A stretch of DNA of 56,396 nt from CAZEHJ01 sp964512485 (GTDB taxonomy: Bacteria > Bacteroidota > Rhodothermia > Rhodothermales > UBA10348). Shown here piece by piece: positions 1-8,702 of the stretch (position 1 is its first letter; every line of letters starts with the position of its first letter). Made by a program: the position numbers and the translations under genes. The stretch spans positions 1 to 56,396 of the forward strand of contig CAZEHJ010000015.1 of NCBI GenBank assembly GCA_964512485.1, in the 5' to 3' direction. The notes beneath the pieces were generated by a model, which worked only from the letters and a program-made list of their open reading frames with translations, was not told where the DNA came from and ran no database searches.

Positions 1-89
1 GTGGGTCCATTAATTGAGCAAGTCAGCTTGTGAAGTGGTAGAATCATGTACTCGAGATATTTACCGGTTCGCCACTTTTTTCGTTCCAT

Positions 90-2285
90 ATGCCGATTCC
101 AGGACAAATCGGAGGCTGGTCCTCCATCGCCTACACCCTCCGGAAAGCACGAGCATCAGGCGGTATCAGGGCTCTCTACAGGGCGATGAAGTCGAAAAAC
201 ACCTGCAAGACATGTGCTGTCGGGATGGGTGGGCAGGCGGGCGGAATGGTCAACGAGATGGGTCACTTCCCGGAGTTCTGTAAAAAGAGTGTGCAGGCCA
301 TGGCCGCCGACATGCAGGAGGGAATAGCGGCTTCCTTCTGGGAAGACCATTCAATTGATATGTTGAGGTCGCGATCTCCTCGTGAAATGGAAGAGATGGG
401 GCGCTTGACTCAGCCTGTACTGGCGATTCGTGGTGAGTCGCACTTTCGACCAATTACGTGGGAAGACGCTCTCGGTCGGATCGCATCAAAGATGCACAAA
501 ACAAAAGCTGATGAGTCCTTCTTCTATTTTTCGGGCCGAAGCAGCAACGAAGCGGCCTTTCTTCTCCAGTTATTTGCACGACTGTACGGTACCAATAACG
601 TCAACAACTGCAGCTATTACTGCCATCAGGCCAGCGGTGTCGGTCTCTCCTCAGTGATTGGAAGTGGAACCGCGACGGTGGTCCTGGAAGACCTTGAAAA
701 GGCAGATCTTGTTTTTGTGATCGGAGCCAATCCGGCCAGCAATCATCCCCGGCTGATTAAGCCGCTCATGAAGGTTCGTCGCCGTGGTGGAGGCGTCGTC
801 GTCATCAATCCGATCAGGGAGCCCGGACTGGAAAAGTTCAACATTCCCTCCAGCCCGCGATCGCTTCTGCTGGGAAGCAAGATCGCCAGCAGAATGGTTC
901 AGCCACATATCGGTGGCGACCTCGCACTACTGTGCGGAGTGGCAAAACAGCTTATCGAAGACGACACCGTGGATCGCGATTTCTTGCATCATCACACGAG
1001 CGGTTGGCAGAGCTTCCTGGAAGGCATTCGAACACTGAACTGGGCAGAAATCGAGTCCGGAAGCGGGGTGAGTCGAAATGATATCCGAGACCTCGCCGGG
1101 ATGTATGCCAAGAGCACGCATACCGTTTTTTCATGGGCCATGGGAGTGACCCATCATCAGCACGGGACGGAAACCGTTCAAATGATCGCGGCACTGGCGC
1201 TGATGCGCGGAATGATTGGTAAAAAAGGCGCCGGCCTCATGCCCATTCGGGGACACTCCAACGTGCAGGGAATCGGATCAGTCGGCGTAACTCCGACCCT
1301 TAAAAAGGCCATTTTTGACGGTTTGGTGGACAACTTTGGACTTGAGTTGCCGACTACGCCCGGTCTCGACACCATGGCCTGCATGGAAGCAGCTGGCGAA
1401 GGAGCAATTCGCCTCGGTTTCTGTCTTGGAGGCAATCTATTTGGCTCGAATCCAGACGCGTTGTTCGCTGGGAAGGCTCTTTCCAATCTGGAAATGCTGG
1501 TAACCATGAGTACGACGCTCAACACCGGTCATGCCTGGGCCATTGCAGATGAAACCATCATTCTGCCAGTGCTCCCGCGGGATGAAGAGCCCATGACTAC
1601 GACCCAGGAATCAATGTTCAATTATGTTCGGCTGAGTGATGGAGGCGAGCCGCGCGTCGACGGTCCTCGAAGCGAAGTATCGATCGTGGCAGATCTTGCA
1701 TCTCGCGTGGCTTCAACAATGTCGCCATCCAGCCTGGACGCGATCCAATGGAATGCCATGAATGACACAGCCGGTATTCGACACATGATTTCCGAAGTCG
1801 TACCTGGCTGGCAAGCCATCGGTGAGATTGATGAAACGGGGAAAGAATTCCAGATTGAAGGCCGCACGTTTCACACGCCTGTCTTCGCAATGCCGCAGGG
1901 AAAAGCTACCATACACATGCAGACCCTTCCGGGCCTCGCTTCTCCGACATCACCCGAATTCAGACTCATGACTATCAGAAGTGAGGGTCAGTTCAATACC
2001 GTGGTCTATGAGGACTACGATCTATATCGCGGAGTCGGATTCCGTGATGCCGTTCTCATGCATCCTGACGATATTCAGTCCCTGGAAGCCGAAGACGGCG
2101 CCAGGGTGTCGGTAACAGGCCCCGGGGGTCGGCTTCCCAATTACCGGCTGCACTCATTTGATCGAATTCGCCCGGGAAATGTGGCGATGTACTTCCCCGA
2201 AGCCAATGTGCTGCTGGACCGGGGCGTTGACAGCAAGAGCAAAACGCCGGCTTTCAAGGGCGCGATAGTCCGTGTGGAGGTCTGA
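90..2285 (+). CDS. FdhF/YdeP-family molybdopterin oxidoreductase
   Basis: A 731-residue member of the formate-dehydrogenase-like molybdopterin oxidoreductases, of the YdeP subgroup (N-terminal GGW, then KNTCKTCAVGMGG with Cys39 and Cys42, and Cys64 in HFPEFCKKS). These cysteines could hold an Fe-S cluster, but I see only three near the N terminus. YYCHQASGVGL places Cys178 where formate dehydrogenase H has its Mo-ligating selenocysteine. Later segments fit the bis-MGD binding domains and a C-terminal molydopterin dinucleotide-binding domain (from about residue 600). No signal or Tat motif is present, so it should be cytoplasmic. YdeP relatives have no firmly known substrate. The ATG has no clear ribosome site, but the GGW motif directly after it supports this start. 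A cupin gene follows with no gap. Confidence 0.85.
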   Translation: MPIPGQIGGWSSIAYTLRKARASGGIRALYRAMKSKNTCKTCAVGMGGQAGGMVNEMGHFPEFCKKSVQAMAADMQEGIAASFWEDHSIDMLRSRSPREMEEMGRLTQPVLAIRGESHFRPITWEDALGRIASKMHKTKADESFFYFSGRSSNEAAFLLQLFARLYGTNNVNNCSYYCHQASGVGLSSVIGSGTATVVLEDLEKADLVFVIGANPASNHPRLIKPLMKVRRRGGGVVVINPIREPGLEKFNIPSSPRSLLLGSKIASRMVQPHIGGDLALLCGVAKQLIEDDTVDRDFLHHHTSGWQSFLEGIRTLNWAEIESGSGVSRNDIRDLAGMYAKSTHTVFSWAMGVTHHQHGTETVQMIAALALMRGMIGKKGAGLMPIRGHSNVQGIGSVGVTPTLKKAIFDGLVDNFGLELPTTPGLDTMACMEAAGEGAIRLGFCLGGNLFGSNPDALFAGKALSNLEMLVTMSTTLNTGHAWAIADETIILPVLPRDEEPMTTTQESMFNYVRLSDGGEPRVDGPRSEVSIVADLASRVASTMSPSSLDAIQWNAMNDTAGIRHMISEVVPGWQAIGEIDETGKEFQIEGRTFHTPVFAMPQGKATIHMQTLPGLASPTSPEFRLMTIRSEGQFNTVVYEDYDLYRGVGFRDAVLMHPDDIQSLEAEDGARVSVTGPGGRLPNYRLHSFDRIRPGNVAMYFPEANVLLDRGVDSKSKTPAFKGAIVRVEV

Positions 2286-2286
2286 T

Positions 2287-2781
2287 TTGGATCCTCGAGC
2301 GACCTTTTTAATCGAACACCTCAATCTTCAGCCGCACCCCGAGGGCGGGTTCTTCTCAGAAATATTCCGTTCGGAACACGCAGTCCAGCCAGCAGATGAG
2401 AGGCCTGTACGCAGCGCGCTGACGACGATCTATTTCCTTCTCGCTTCGGGGCAGACCAGTAAATTCCATCGCGTGGCCTCCGACGAAGTCTGGCACCATC
2501 TGGAAGGTGCCAGTCTCGATCTGTTCATTATCGATCCTCAAATTGGCAGTCGATCTACGTTGAAACTCGAATCGGCTTCTGCATCATCAAATCCCGAGAA
2601 TGCCACACGAATCGTTAAGGCTGGCTGGTGGCAGGCGGCCCGTTCCAATGGATCGTACACGCTCGCAGGATGCACGGTAGGGCCGGGATTCGACTTCGCT
2701 GACTTCCACCTCGCCAGATCCCTTCCCGAAAAGGCGGAAGCGATTGCTGCCTCCTTTCCCGACTGGACGGATCTGACCTGA
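2287..2781 (+). CDS. Cupin family protein (DUF985/Cupin_5)
   Basis: A small soluble protein of the DUF985 cupin family, recognised from LQPHPEGGFFSEIFRS near the N terminus, the central TIYFLL and FHRVASDEVWHHLEG segments that supply the metal-binding-like His and Glu, and a C-terminal GCTVGPGFDFADF motif. The family has a single beta-barrel cupin fold and no settled enzymatic role. I start it at a TTG because GGAGG lies seven bases upstream and family members begin just before LNLQPHPEGG. A GTG at 2272 in the same frame would overlap the upstream oxidoreductase by 14 bases. It is probably co-transcribed with that gene. Confidence 0.8.
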   Translation: MDPRATFLIEHLNLQPHPEGGFFSEIFRSEHAVQPADERPVRSALTTIYFLLASGQTSKFHRVASDEVWHHLEGASLDLFIIDPQIGSRSTLKLESASASSNPENATRIVKAGWWQAARSNGSYTLAGCTVGPGFDFADFHLARSLPEKAEAIAASFPDWTDLT

Positions 2782-2787
2782 ACCGGA

Positions 2788-3358
2788 TCAGCTACTTCCC
2801 CGACCGTAGAAGTATAGGAGCAGATCATCCAGCAGAGGCCGCCAGTTTTGCCAGTTGTGTGCGAACGGTACCTCCACATAGTGCATCGGGTAGTCTTTGT
2901 CCTCAAGAATATCCCGAAGCCGCCTTGTGCGATCCTCATTGTCGCGCCGATCACCCGAACTCAGAAAAATATTGAGCGGCAATCTCACAGAATCCTGATA
3001 CGCCTCGTGAATGGTTGGCACCGGGTGCATGGCCGGNNNNNNNNNNNNNNNNNNNNNNNNNNNNNNNNNNNNNNNNNNNNNNNNNNNNNNNNNNNNNNNN
3101 NNNNNNNNNNNNNNNNNNNNNNNNNNNNNNNNNNNNACCATCCGCCACGTACATGGTCGGCAGATCCGACATAGACTCGTGTCCGGCCGGAATATAGACG
3201 CGGTACTGGAGCGAATATCCAAGGGCATTACTCCGTATGATGATGTCGCGAGTCAGTTCACTCTTGAGCGTCTCATCGGGTGATGCGACCTGCTGGGCCA
3301 GGGACGTATTCGCAATCAGAAAAAGCGATGCTACGGTCAAAAATAAACGACAACTCAT
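2788..3358 (-). CDS. Secreted alpha/beta-hydrolase esterase, interrupted by assembly gap
   Basis: The N-terminal half starts with a signal peptide (MSCRLFLTVASLFLIANTSLAQ) and contains IPAGHE and LPTMYVADG, typical of the putative esterase family (enterochelin-esterase/esterase D-like). The C-terminal half has IFLSSGDRRDN, which fits the catalytic Asp region, and VPFAHNW with the likely catalytic His. The nucleophile serine motif should lie in the missing middle, which is replaced by 100 N. The halves are in different frames across the placeholder, so the true gap is not 100 bases; a length divisible by three would restore one gene. About 156 residues are visible, against roughly 280-300 for the family. 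Its end nearly abuts the cupin gene in convergent orientation. Confidence 0.7.
3037..3136. other. Assembly gap (100 N)
   Basis: A run of exactly 100 undetermined bases, the usual scaffold placeholder for a gap of unknown size. It sits inside the secreted esterase gene. From typical family length I infer that several hundred real bases are missing. Confidence 0.98.
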
Positions 3359-3429
3359 GATAGCTCTGGGTTTGGAATCGCACGACCTACCTGAAGACGG
3401 ATTCGCCTGACGCTGGTTGCCCGAAAACC

Positions 3430-3449
3430 GGGGGAATAATAAATCCCCC
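3430..3449 (-). terminator. Possible terminator hairpin between two minus-strand genes
   Basis: GGGGGA and TCCCCC form a perfect 6-bp stem around an 8-base AT-rich loop. On the minus strand it follows the unknown secreted protein gene and precedes the esterase gene. Only a weak TTTT lies a few bases after the stem, so it could equally be a leader structure of the esterase mRNA. Confidence 0.35.
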
Positions 3450-3496
3450 TCGAATTCGTTCGCAAGCAAAGCTCACAATGATCCCGCGATGCGAGG

Positions 3497-4087
3497 CTAT
3501 TGACCGGGAGGTGTAACCATGATGTGGGCGTGCCACGTTCCCGAATCCATAATCCACGGTGCTCCTGGTCCGAGCGGTGCCGGAGAAATACCGGTCGTTT
3601 CCGGGGTCGAATAGGGCGTATAGATGACAAATCGCAGGCGCGAATTCAAGACTTCACCAGTTGCTTCGTCGTACACTGCCTCATCTCCGAATCGGATGTA
3701 CTGCATGGCCGGGCCATCGGTATAGGAAAGCGTTCCGGCCTCAATTTCCTCTCCTCTTTTGGCCACGGTTTCGCGACCAGTCATTCCATCAGCCCGCAAT
3801 TCGCGTCCTCTGGCGACGTAAGCCTCCATTTCGCGATGAAAACAGGCGGCTTCAAATCCTTCCCGATTCGGGTCATCAGCCGTGCAGACCAATCCGTTAC
3901 TTCCTTCCCTCACGGTCTGAAAGGTGCCGTCGTCCTTGTAACTGAGAACTTTAGCTCCTGCCTTGAGAGTGTCCGGAGCAGCTGATACTGCCTGGTTGAT
4001 TAGATGGTCGTTCTGAGCGTTTTGGGCGCAAGCGGACGTTGATAGCGTCAAAACAAGAACTGAGACGAGAAGCAACGATCTGGGCAT
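3497..4087 (-). CDS. Secreted protein of unknown function
   Basis: A 196-residue protein with a clear N-terminal export signal (MPRSLLLVSVLVLTLSTSACAQ). The Cys in TSAC might be lipidated, but the -3 residue is not a good lipobox, so cleavage by signal peptidase I is also possible. The mature part contains CTADD and CFHREMEAYVARGREL, and ends in a segment including GPGAPWIMDSGTWHAHIMV. I do not recognise a characterised family and assign no function. It is transcribed away from the Gfo/Idh/MocA gene and towards the broken esterase. Confidence 0.7.
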   Translation of the reverse strand: MPRSLLLVSVLVLTLSTSACAQNAQNDHLINQAVSAAPDTLKAGAKVLSYKDDGTFQTVREGSNGLVCTADDPNREGFEAACFHREMEAYVARGRELRADGMTGRETVAKRGEEIEAGTLSYTDGPAMQYIRFGDEAVYDEATGEVLNSRLRFVIYTPYSTPETTGISPAPLGPGAPWIMDSGTWHAHIMVTPPGQ

Positions 4088-4226
4088 TTCAAAATTTGGA
4101 TTTGTGAGCGGTCAATCTAACAACTACAACGAAATACGCCAGTGCAATGTTTTACCTTTCCTTCCGGACTGGAATTCGAACGAGAACAGTCAGCCGCGTG
4201 ATCTCGTCAATACCCACAAGGAACGA

Positions 4227-5210
4227 ATGAATATCGCCATACTAGGACCGGGCGGAATAGCAGATGATGCTCACGCGCCTGCCGTGAATATGCATCCAGA
4301 TGCCAAACTGTGGTCAGTCTTGAGCAGATCTCGAGATCGGGCCGAGCAGTTTGCAAGAAAACATGATCTGGCGTCTCCCTCGCCTACGTATACGGATCTG
4401 GACGAGTTGCTGCACGATCCCGACTTGGATGCTGTAATTGTAGCTACACCCGATCGGTTGCATTCCGAACAAGTTCTTAAAGCTGCCAAAGCGGGCAAAC
4501 ACATTCTGCTCGAAAAACCCATGGCCACCTCGGTTTCGGAGTGTGATGCCATGATGGAGGCCTGCCACGCGAATAACGTAACGCTGGCCATGGCCTATCA
4601 CCTTCGCTGGCATGCGGGTCATCGACAGGTACGAGAACAGGTTGTAGGAGGTGCGTTCGGCCAATTGCGTCATGTACGCGTTCACTGGACGTTTCAGGTA
4701 GCGGACGATTCCAACTGGAGATCCTCACCTCAGACCGGTAGGTGGTGGGCACTAGCAGCCAATGGTACCCATTGTCTGGATTTCATCCGGTGGATCATGT
4801 GTCCCAGTGAAGGAGAAGTCGTGGATGTCCGGTGCATGATCAACCGCGCAAAATTCGGAAGCCCACATGATGAAACAGCAATCGTTCTGCTATCTTTTGA
4901 ATCTGGATCTACTGCCGAATTCTGTGTATCAGTCCAGTTCGAGTCTGCGTCCCGCATAGAAATCTATGGAGATGACTCACATGTCCGGATGGAGGGAACG
5001 ATGGGGCGACACGGCGCGGGCAGCATATTTCATGGTGTTAATCCGGTTTCATTCGAGATCCAAAATCCGTTTCTGGGTGAACTCAACAATTTCATTGAGG
5101 CGGTTCGAGAAGGAAGGCCCGCGGAGGTGGATGGCATTGAGGGCAGGAGAAACGTCGAAATCCTTACCCGGGCTATCAAATCATCCGGCGCTGACAATTA
5201 TCAAGATTGA
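4227..5210 (+). CDS. Gfo/Idh/MocA-family NAD(P)-dependent oxidoreductase
   Basis: A 327-residue dehydrogenase with an N-terminal Rossmann domain (MNIAILGPGGIADDAHAPAV), the AVIVATPDRLH strand and the family hallmark LLEKPMATS, whose Lys is catalytic in relatives. The C-terminal GFO/IDH/MocA alpha/beta domain follows. These enzymes oxidise or reduce sugars, inositols or related polyols; the substrate here cannot be told. An in-frame ATG at 4104 would add 41 unconserved residues. I chose the later ATG because AAGGA lies just upstream and the dinucleotide-binding motif should start at the N terminus. Confidence 0.85.
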   Translation: MNIAILGPGGIADDAHAPAVNMHPDAKLWSVLSRSRDRAEQFARKHDLASPSPTYTDLDELLHDPDLDAVIVATPDRLHSEQVLKAAKAGKHILLEKPMATSVSECDAMMEACHANNVTLAMAYHLRWHAGHRQVREQVVGGAFGQLRHVRVHWTFQVADDSNWRSSPQTGRWWALAANGTHCLDFIRWIMCPSEGEVVDVRCMINRAKFGSPHDETAIVLLSFESGSTAEFCVSVQFESASRIEIYGDDSHVRMEGTMGRHGAGSIFHGVNPVSFEIQNPFLGELNNFIEAVREGRPAEVDGIEGRRNVEILTRAIKSSGADNYQD

Positions 5211-5282
5211 ATTGCCGCGGAACAGTAATTTCCATGGATTGCCTGGAACCGCTCTTCTACCCATCCCAAACCCAATCTAATC

Positions 5283-6026
5283 ATGAAATTCCGCTTCTAT
5301 TCTGTCCTGATGCTCCTTTCGATGTTTCTGGCCTTTGAATCTGTCGCGCAAGACGGCGGCCTCATAACAGACCGACCCGATTTCACTGAAAGCCCGAATG
5401 CCGTATCTGTCGGGACGATACAGGTTGAGTTGGGAGGAACCTCAGAAACTACAGATTCCTTCACTGCAAACACGTTCGGGGAAGCGCTCGTGCGCTACGG
5501 CATCTTCGACAAATTCGAACTGAGAGTTGGAATCCCGTCGTTGATATCCGGTGACTTTGAGGACTCCGGTCTCAGCGATGCTTCCATCGGACTGAAATGG
5601 CAGGCTGGTTCGCTTGGTGAAAACGCCGAAGTGGGAGTCATCGGATTCGTGACCCTGCCCACAGGAGACGATATGTTTACCTCCGATGGAGTGGATCCGT
5701 CCGTAATCGTCACGGCCGGTACCAGTCTCACTGACAATATTTCCCTGGGCACGCAAATACAAGGTTCATACAACACGGCCGGAGACGATCGGCAGCTGGA
5801 CTGGGACGCAACGGTCGTGCTGGGTCTACCTGTCGCAGGTCGAATTGGCGCATTTGCTGAAATTGCGGCTTCAGCTCCAGAAGTTGGTGACTCCCAGGCT
5901 CTTTTCCATTTCGGTTTTGTGATCGCGATGGGCGACAATGCCCAGATTGACGTTCACGGAGGTACCGGTCTCACGGATGAAACTCCCGATTCTTTCTTCG
6001 GAGCCGGGTTCTCTTTCAGGAGATAG
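5283..6026 (+). CDS. Outer-membrane beta-barrel protein, transporter/phenol MetA-like
   Basis: A 247-residue protein with a signal peptide (MKFRFYSVLMLLSMFLAFESVAQ), then GGLITDRPDFTESPN, the usual start of the putative MetA-pathway-of-phenol-degradation outer-membrane family. The rest alternates hydrophobic and polar residues, with repeated GxxxxxG turns as in beta-barrels, and ends GAGFSFRR, an aromatic C-terminal strand suited to BAM recognition. Despite the family name, no degradation role should be inferred. It stands alone between the Gfo/Idh/MocA gene and the T9SS-sorted protein. Confidence 0.75.
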   Translation: MKFRFYSVLMLLSMFLAFESVAQDGGLITDRPDFTESPNAVSVGTIQVELGGTSETTDSFTANTFGEALVRYGIFDKFELRVGIPSLISGDFEDSGLSDASIGLKWQAGSLGENAEVGVIGFVTLPTGDDMFTSDGVDPSVIVTAGTSLTDNISLGTQIQGSYNTAGDDRQLDWDATVVLGLPVAGRIGAFAEIAASAPEVGDSQALFHFGFVIAMGDNAQIDVHGGTGLTDETPDSFFGAGFSFRR

Positions 6027-6175
6027 CACGCCGTAGAATTCGCCGGAATAGTTCAATCTGTTTCTTCCGAACTCCGGTTGAAAACGAGAGACTGTCTTTT
6101 CCCCTGTTATTCTAGTGGTCGCCGTTTAAATTGCCGACCAATTTTTCCTTCAAAAACGATTTTCCACATCCTTCC

Positions 6176-7573
6176 ATGAAAAAAGTGCTCTCCGCCCTGT
6201 GCGCCCTGTGCGCCCTGGCCTTTATCGTACCCGCCGTGTTTGCCCAGGTCGAGGTACCGCAATGGGAGTATGTAGACAATTTCCCCGATGCACCTGGTGG
6301 CCGTTATGATGACATGGTCTTTCTCGACACGCAGCGTGGCTGGATCGTAAGTACCCAGGGTGAAATATGGCATACATCCAACGGTGGAGACTCATGGACG
6401 AGACAACACGTTGACAATTCGGCACCTTACCGGTCCGTGGCTTTCAGAGAAGAAGACGGACCATTTGGTGAGGTCGGCTGGGCCGGTACGGTATTCAATC
6501 CCGGCAGTGTGCTCTGGGAAACGCGTGATGGAGGCGAGCACTGGATCGATATCTCTCATCGAATCTCTGGAGATCTTCCGGAAGGAATATGTGGAATGTG
6601 GTCCGTCGGCAATTTTGCCTGGGGCGTAGGTGCGTTCCATGGAGACCCGACAATCATCAAGTCCAGCGACGGAGGAATGACCTGGAAGGGAACGGCTGTC
6701 GGAGGTGTTGCAGGCGCGCTGATCGACGTGTATTTCCAGGATGAAAATAAGGGATTTGCCGTCGGAGGAACGGGGGACAACCTTGACGGTGTTGCCGTCA
6801 TTCTCAAAACTCTGGACGGAGGAGAGACGTGGGAGCAGGCGTTCACGTCCACACTGACACCAGGAGCAAATTCCGAGTGGGGCTGGAAAATCTCGTTTCC
6901 GACGGACGACGTCGGATACGTGTCAGTTGAGTATCCGGGCAGTTCGAATCAACCGACCGCCAAGCTCCTGAAGACAGAAGATGGTGGAGAAACCTGGCGG
7001 GAAGTATTCATTCATGGTAGTACAGCAGGAGCTGGACTTCAGGGCCTCGGCTTCATTTCAGAAACGACCGGGTGGGCATCGGGCCGCGGAATCACGTCAG
7101 TTACCACCGACGGCGGTGACACGTGGACTCAGCTTCCGCATTACAGTCCGTTCTCTGATTTCGGTCAACTCGATGGCCGTATGAATCGCTTTTTTACTGT
7201 CAACGACACGCTCGCATATGCGGTAGGACAGCGACTCTACAAATTGTCAGGTCACAATCAGGTTGCGACAGCTGTCGAAGGATCCATTATTCCAGAATCA
7301 TTTACTCTGGATGCGACCTTCCCGAATCCATTCACGGATTCCATGACGCTCAGCTATACACTTGACGAGTCTTCTCGAGTGAGAGTGCGCGTGATCGACG
7401 TGCTGGGGCGGATCCACAAGCACTTCCCTGTTCAGGTACAAACCCCGGGCGCCTACGAACTCACCTGGGATGGAAGGGATGACGCAGGCACGCGGGTTGC
7501 GTCCGGCAACTACATTTTGTTGATTGATATCGGAGAGTCCATGGAGACCAAAAGGGTGGTCTTCCTCAAATAG
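6176..7573 (+). CDS. Ycf48-like beta-propeller protein with T9SS sorting domain
   Basis: A secreted protein (signal peptide MKKVLSALCALCALAFIVPAVFAQ). Its body is built from repeated GGxxW units such as HTSNGGDSW, TRDGGEHW, KSSDGGMTW, KTLDGGETW and KTEDGGETW, the BNR/Ycf48 propeller pattern. The last 85 or so residues (SFTLDATFPNPFTDSMTL, a beta-sandwich, then GNYILLIDIGE and a basic end) match the type A T9SS C-terminal sorting domain with a FlgD-like fold. It should therefore cross the outer membrane through the SprA translocon encoded at 26836-34734. I use the ATG directly before the signal peptide; an upstream in-frame start at 6131 adds 15 residues. The ligand or role of the propeller is unknown. 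Confidence 0.85.
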   Translation: MKKVLSALCALCALAFIVPAVFAQVEVPQWEYVDNFPDAPGGRYDDMVFLDTQRGWIVSTQGEIWHTSNGGDSWTRQHVDNSAPYRSVAFREEDGPFGEVGWAGTVFNPGSVLWETRDGGEHWIDISHRISGDLPEGICGMWSVGNFAWGVGAFHGDPTIIKSSDGGMTWKGTAVGGVAGALIDVYFQDENKGFAVGGTGDNLDGVAVILKTLDGGETWEQAFTSTLTPGANSEWGWKISFPTDDVGYVSVEYPGSSNQPTAKLLKTEDGGETWREVFIHGSTAGAGLQGLGFISETTGWASGRGITSVTTDGGDTWTQLPHYSPFSDFGQLDGRMNRFFTVNDTLAYAVGQRLYKLSGHNQVATAVEGSIIPESFTLDATFPNPFTDSMTLSYTLDESSRVRVRVIDVLGRIHKHFPVQVQTPGAYELTWDGRDDAGTRVASGNYILLIDIGESMETKRVVFLK

Positions 7574-7594
7574 CACCTTCGACCGAATCAAGCC

Positions 7595-8080
7595 ATGTTT
7601 GCCAGATCATTGTTTTTCGTCGGCCTCCTCCTGCTCGCGGCGACTTCGCTGTATGCCCAATCTGCAGAAGAAACAGCCGTTATTGAGACGGTACAGGCTG
7701 TTTTTGACGGTATTAATACAAAAAATACAGATTTGATTCGCTCGGTAATGACGGCTGAAGCCATTCTGTATTCAACTTCGTCGGATGATGGAATGCCTTC
7801 TCATCAATTCACATCGGGAGAACAGTTCGCAATGGGAATTGCCGGGGCGGAAGATGAGTTTCACGAACGCATGTTCGAATACGAAATCCAGGTCCGCGAA
7901 GGAGTTGCGCTCGTTTGGGCCAATTACGATTTCCATGTTGCTGGCAAATTCTCTCACTGCGGAGTGGATACGTTTTCCCTCGTGAAAACCGGTGGCGGCT
8001 GGAGGGTAGCTTCCCTTACCTACACGGTTGAACGAACTGGTTGTCCAGAGCGCCCGCCTATCCCCGGAAGCGACGAATAG
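7595..8080 (+). CDS. Secreted SnoaL/DUF4440-like (NTF2-fold) protein
   Basis: A 161-residue protein with a signal peptide (MFARSLFFVGLLLLAATSLYAQ) and a single NTF2-like domain: ETVQAVFDGINTKNTDLIRSVM helix, then a curved sheet ending FSLVKTGGGWRVASLTYTV. The fold binds small ligands in a pocket; members are enzymes or accessory proteins, and this one cannot be assigned. It follows the Ycf48-like gene closely, and the next gene begins at the base after its stop codon, suggesting translational coupling. Confidence 0.75.
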   Translation: MFARSLFFVGLLLLAATSLYAQSAEETAVIETVQAVFDGINTKNTDLIRSVMTAEAILYSTSSDDGMPSHQFTSGEQFAMGIAGAEDEFHERMFEYEIQVREGVALVWANYDFHVAGKFSHCGVDTFSLVKTGGGWRVASLTYTVERTGCPERPPIPGSDE

Positions 8081-8284
8081 ATGCCTCCTTCTTTTCTCAC
8101 GTTTGGCAAGTTCATCGTAGTCGCGGCTTCGGTTGCCTTGGCGTTGTACACGTATCGTGTACTACTGTCTTTCATTAACCTGAAAAAACAGCGGGAAGAT
8201 GATATCGGAGAGAAAACGGCGGAGTTGTTACATACCTTCCAGCAACAACGTCAGGAAGAAGACACACCCAATTCAACAGATTGA
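8081..8284 (+). CDS. Small single-pass membrane protein, unknown
   Basis: A 67-residue protein with one membrane helix (about residues 9-30, FIVVAASVALALYTYRVLL) followed by a charged, Gln- and Glu-rich tail. Its ATG lies immediately after the stop of the SnoaL-like gene. No family was recognised. It could be a minor membrane anchor; the perfect junction to the upstream gene is the main reason to believe it is translated. Confidence 0.6.
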   Translation: MPPSFLTFGKFIVVAASVALALYTYRVLLSFINLKKQREDDIGEKTAELLHTFQQQRQEEDTPNSTD

Positions 8285-8333
8285 CTGATCTGGAATCACG
8301 AACCCTCCAACAGCCGAGAGAAGGCCGCCGATA

Positions 8334-8699
8334 GTGGAAAAACCGACAGCTGGAAATCCAATAGTGCATATCGAAGTGGCCGGAACCGACGGTCCGGAGC
8401 TTGAGACTTTCTACACGAAACTGTTTGGGTGGAAAATCGATCACCGCGGAGAAGGAGATCTGCAGTACGGTTTCATCAAAGAAGGAACGGCCGGTCCAAT
8501 CGGCGGAGGCGTCCGTCATGAGCCCAACGGAAAGGCGGAGATCGTGTTTTATGTTGAGGTCGAAGATCTGGAAGAAGCTGTCCGAACGGCACAGACATTG
8601 GGCGCGGACGTGCGAATTGCACCTATCGAAACAGGCGATGTGACATTTGCCATGGTCACCGATCCACAGGGCAATCCTGTCGGATTGATCCAGAAATAA
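8334..8699 (+). CDS. VOC-superfamily protein (glyoxalase/bleomycin-resistance fold)
   Basis: A 121-residue single-domain vicinal-oxygen-chelate protein: PIVHIEVAGTD strand with a possible metal-binding His, ETFYTKLFGWKID helix, then VFYVEVEDLEEAVRTAQTLG and MVTDPQGNPVGLIQK, all typical of VOC members. The family includes glyoxalases, dioxygenases and binding proteins; the substrate is not predictable. It starts at GTG with GAGAAGG upstream. It lies four bases before the peptidase gene and probably shares its transcript. Confidence 0.8.
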   Translation: MEKPTAGNPIVHIEVAGTDGPELETFYTKLFGWKIDHRGEGDLQYGFIKEGTAGPIGGGVRHEPNGKAEIVFYVEVEDLEEAVRTAQTLGADVRIAPIETGDVTFAMVTDPQGNPVGLIQK

Positions 8700-8702
8700 A
8701 TA

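Noticed and set aside
33..77. AAGTGG/CCACTT followed by a T-run near the window start
   Set aside because: The 33-base loop makes a functional terminator unlikely, and the upstream gene is not in the window.
14..283. Rightward 89-codon frame at the window start
   Set aside because: It overlaps the N-terminal coding region of the molybdopterin enzyme in another frame and has low-complexity, non-protein-like composition.
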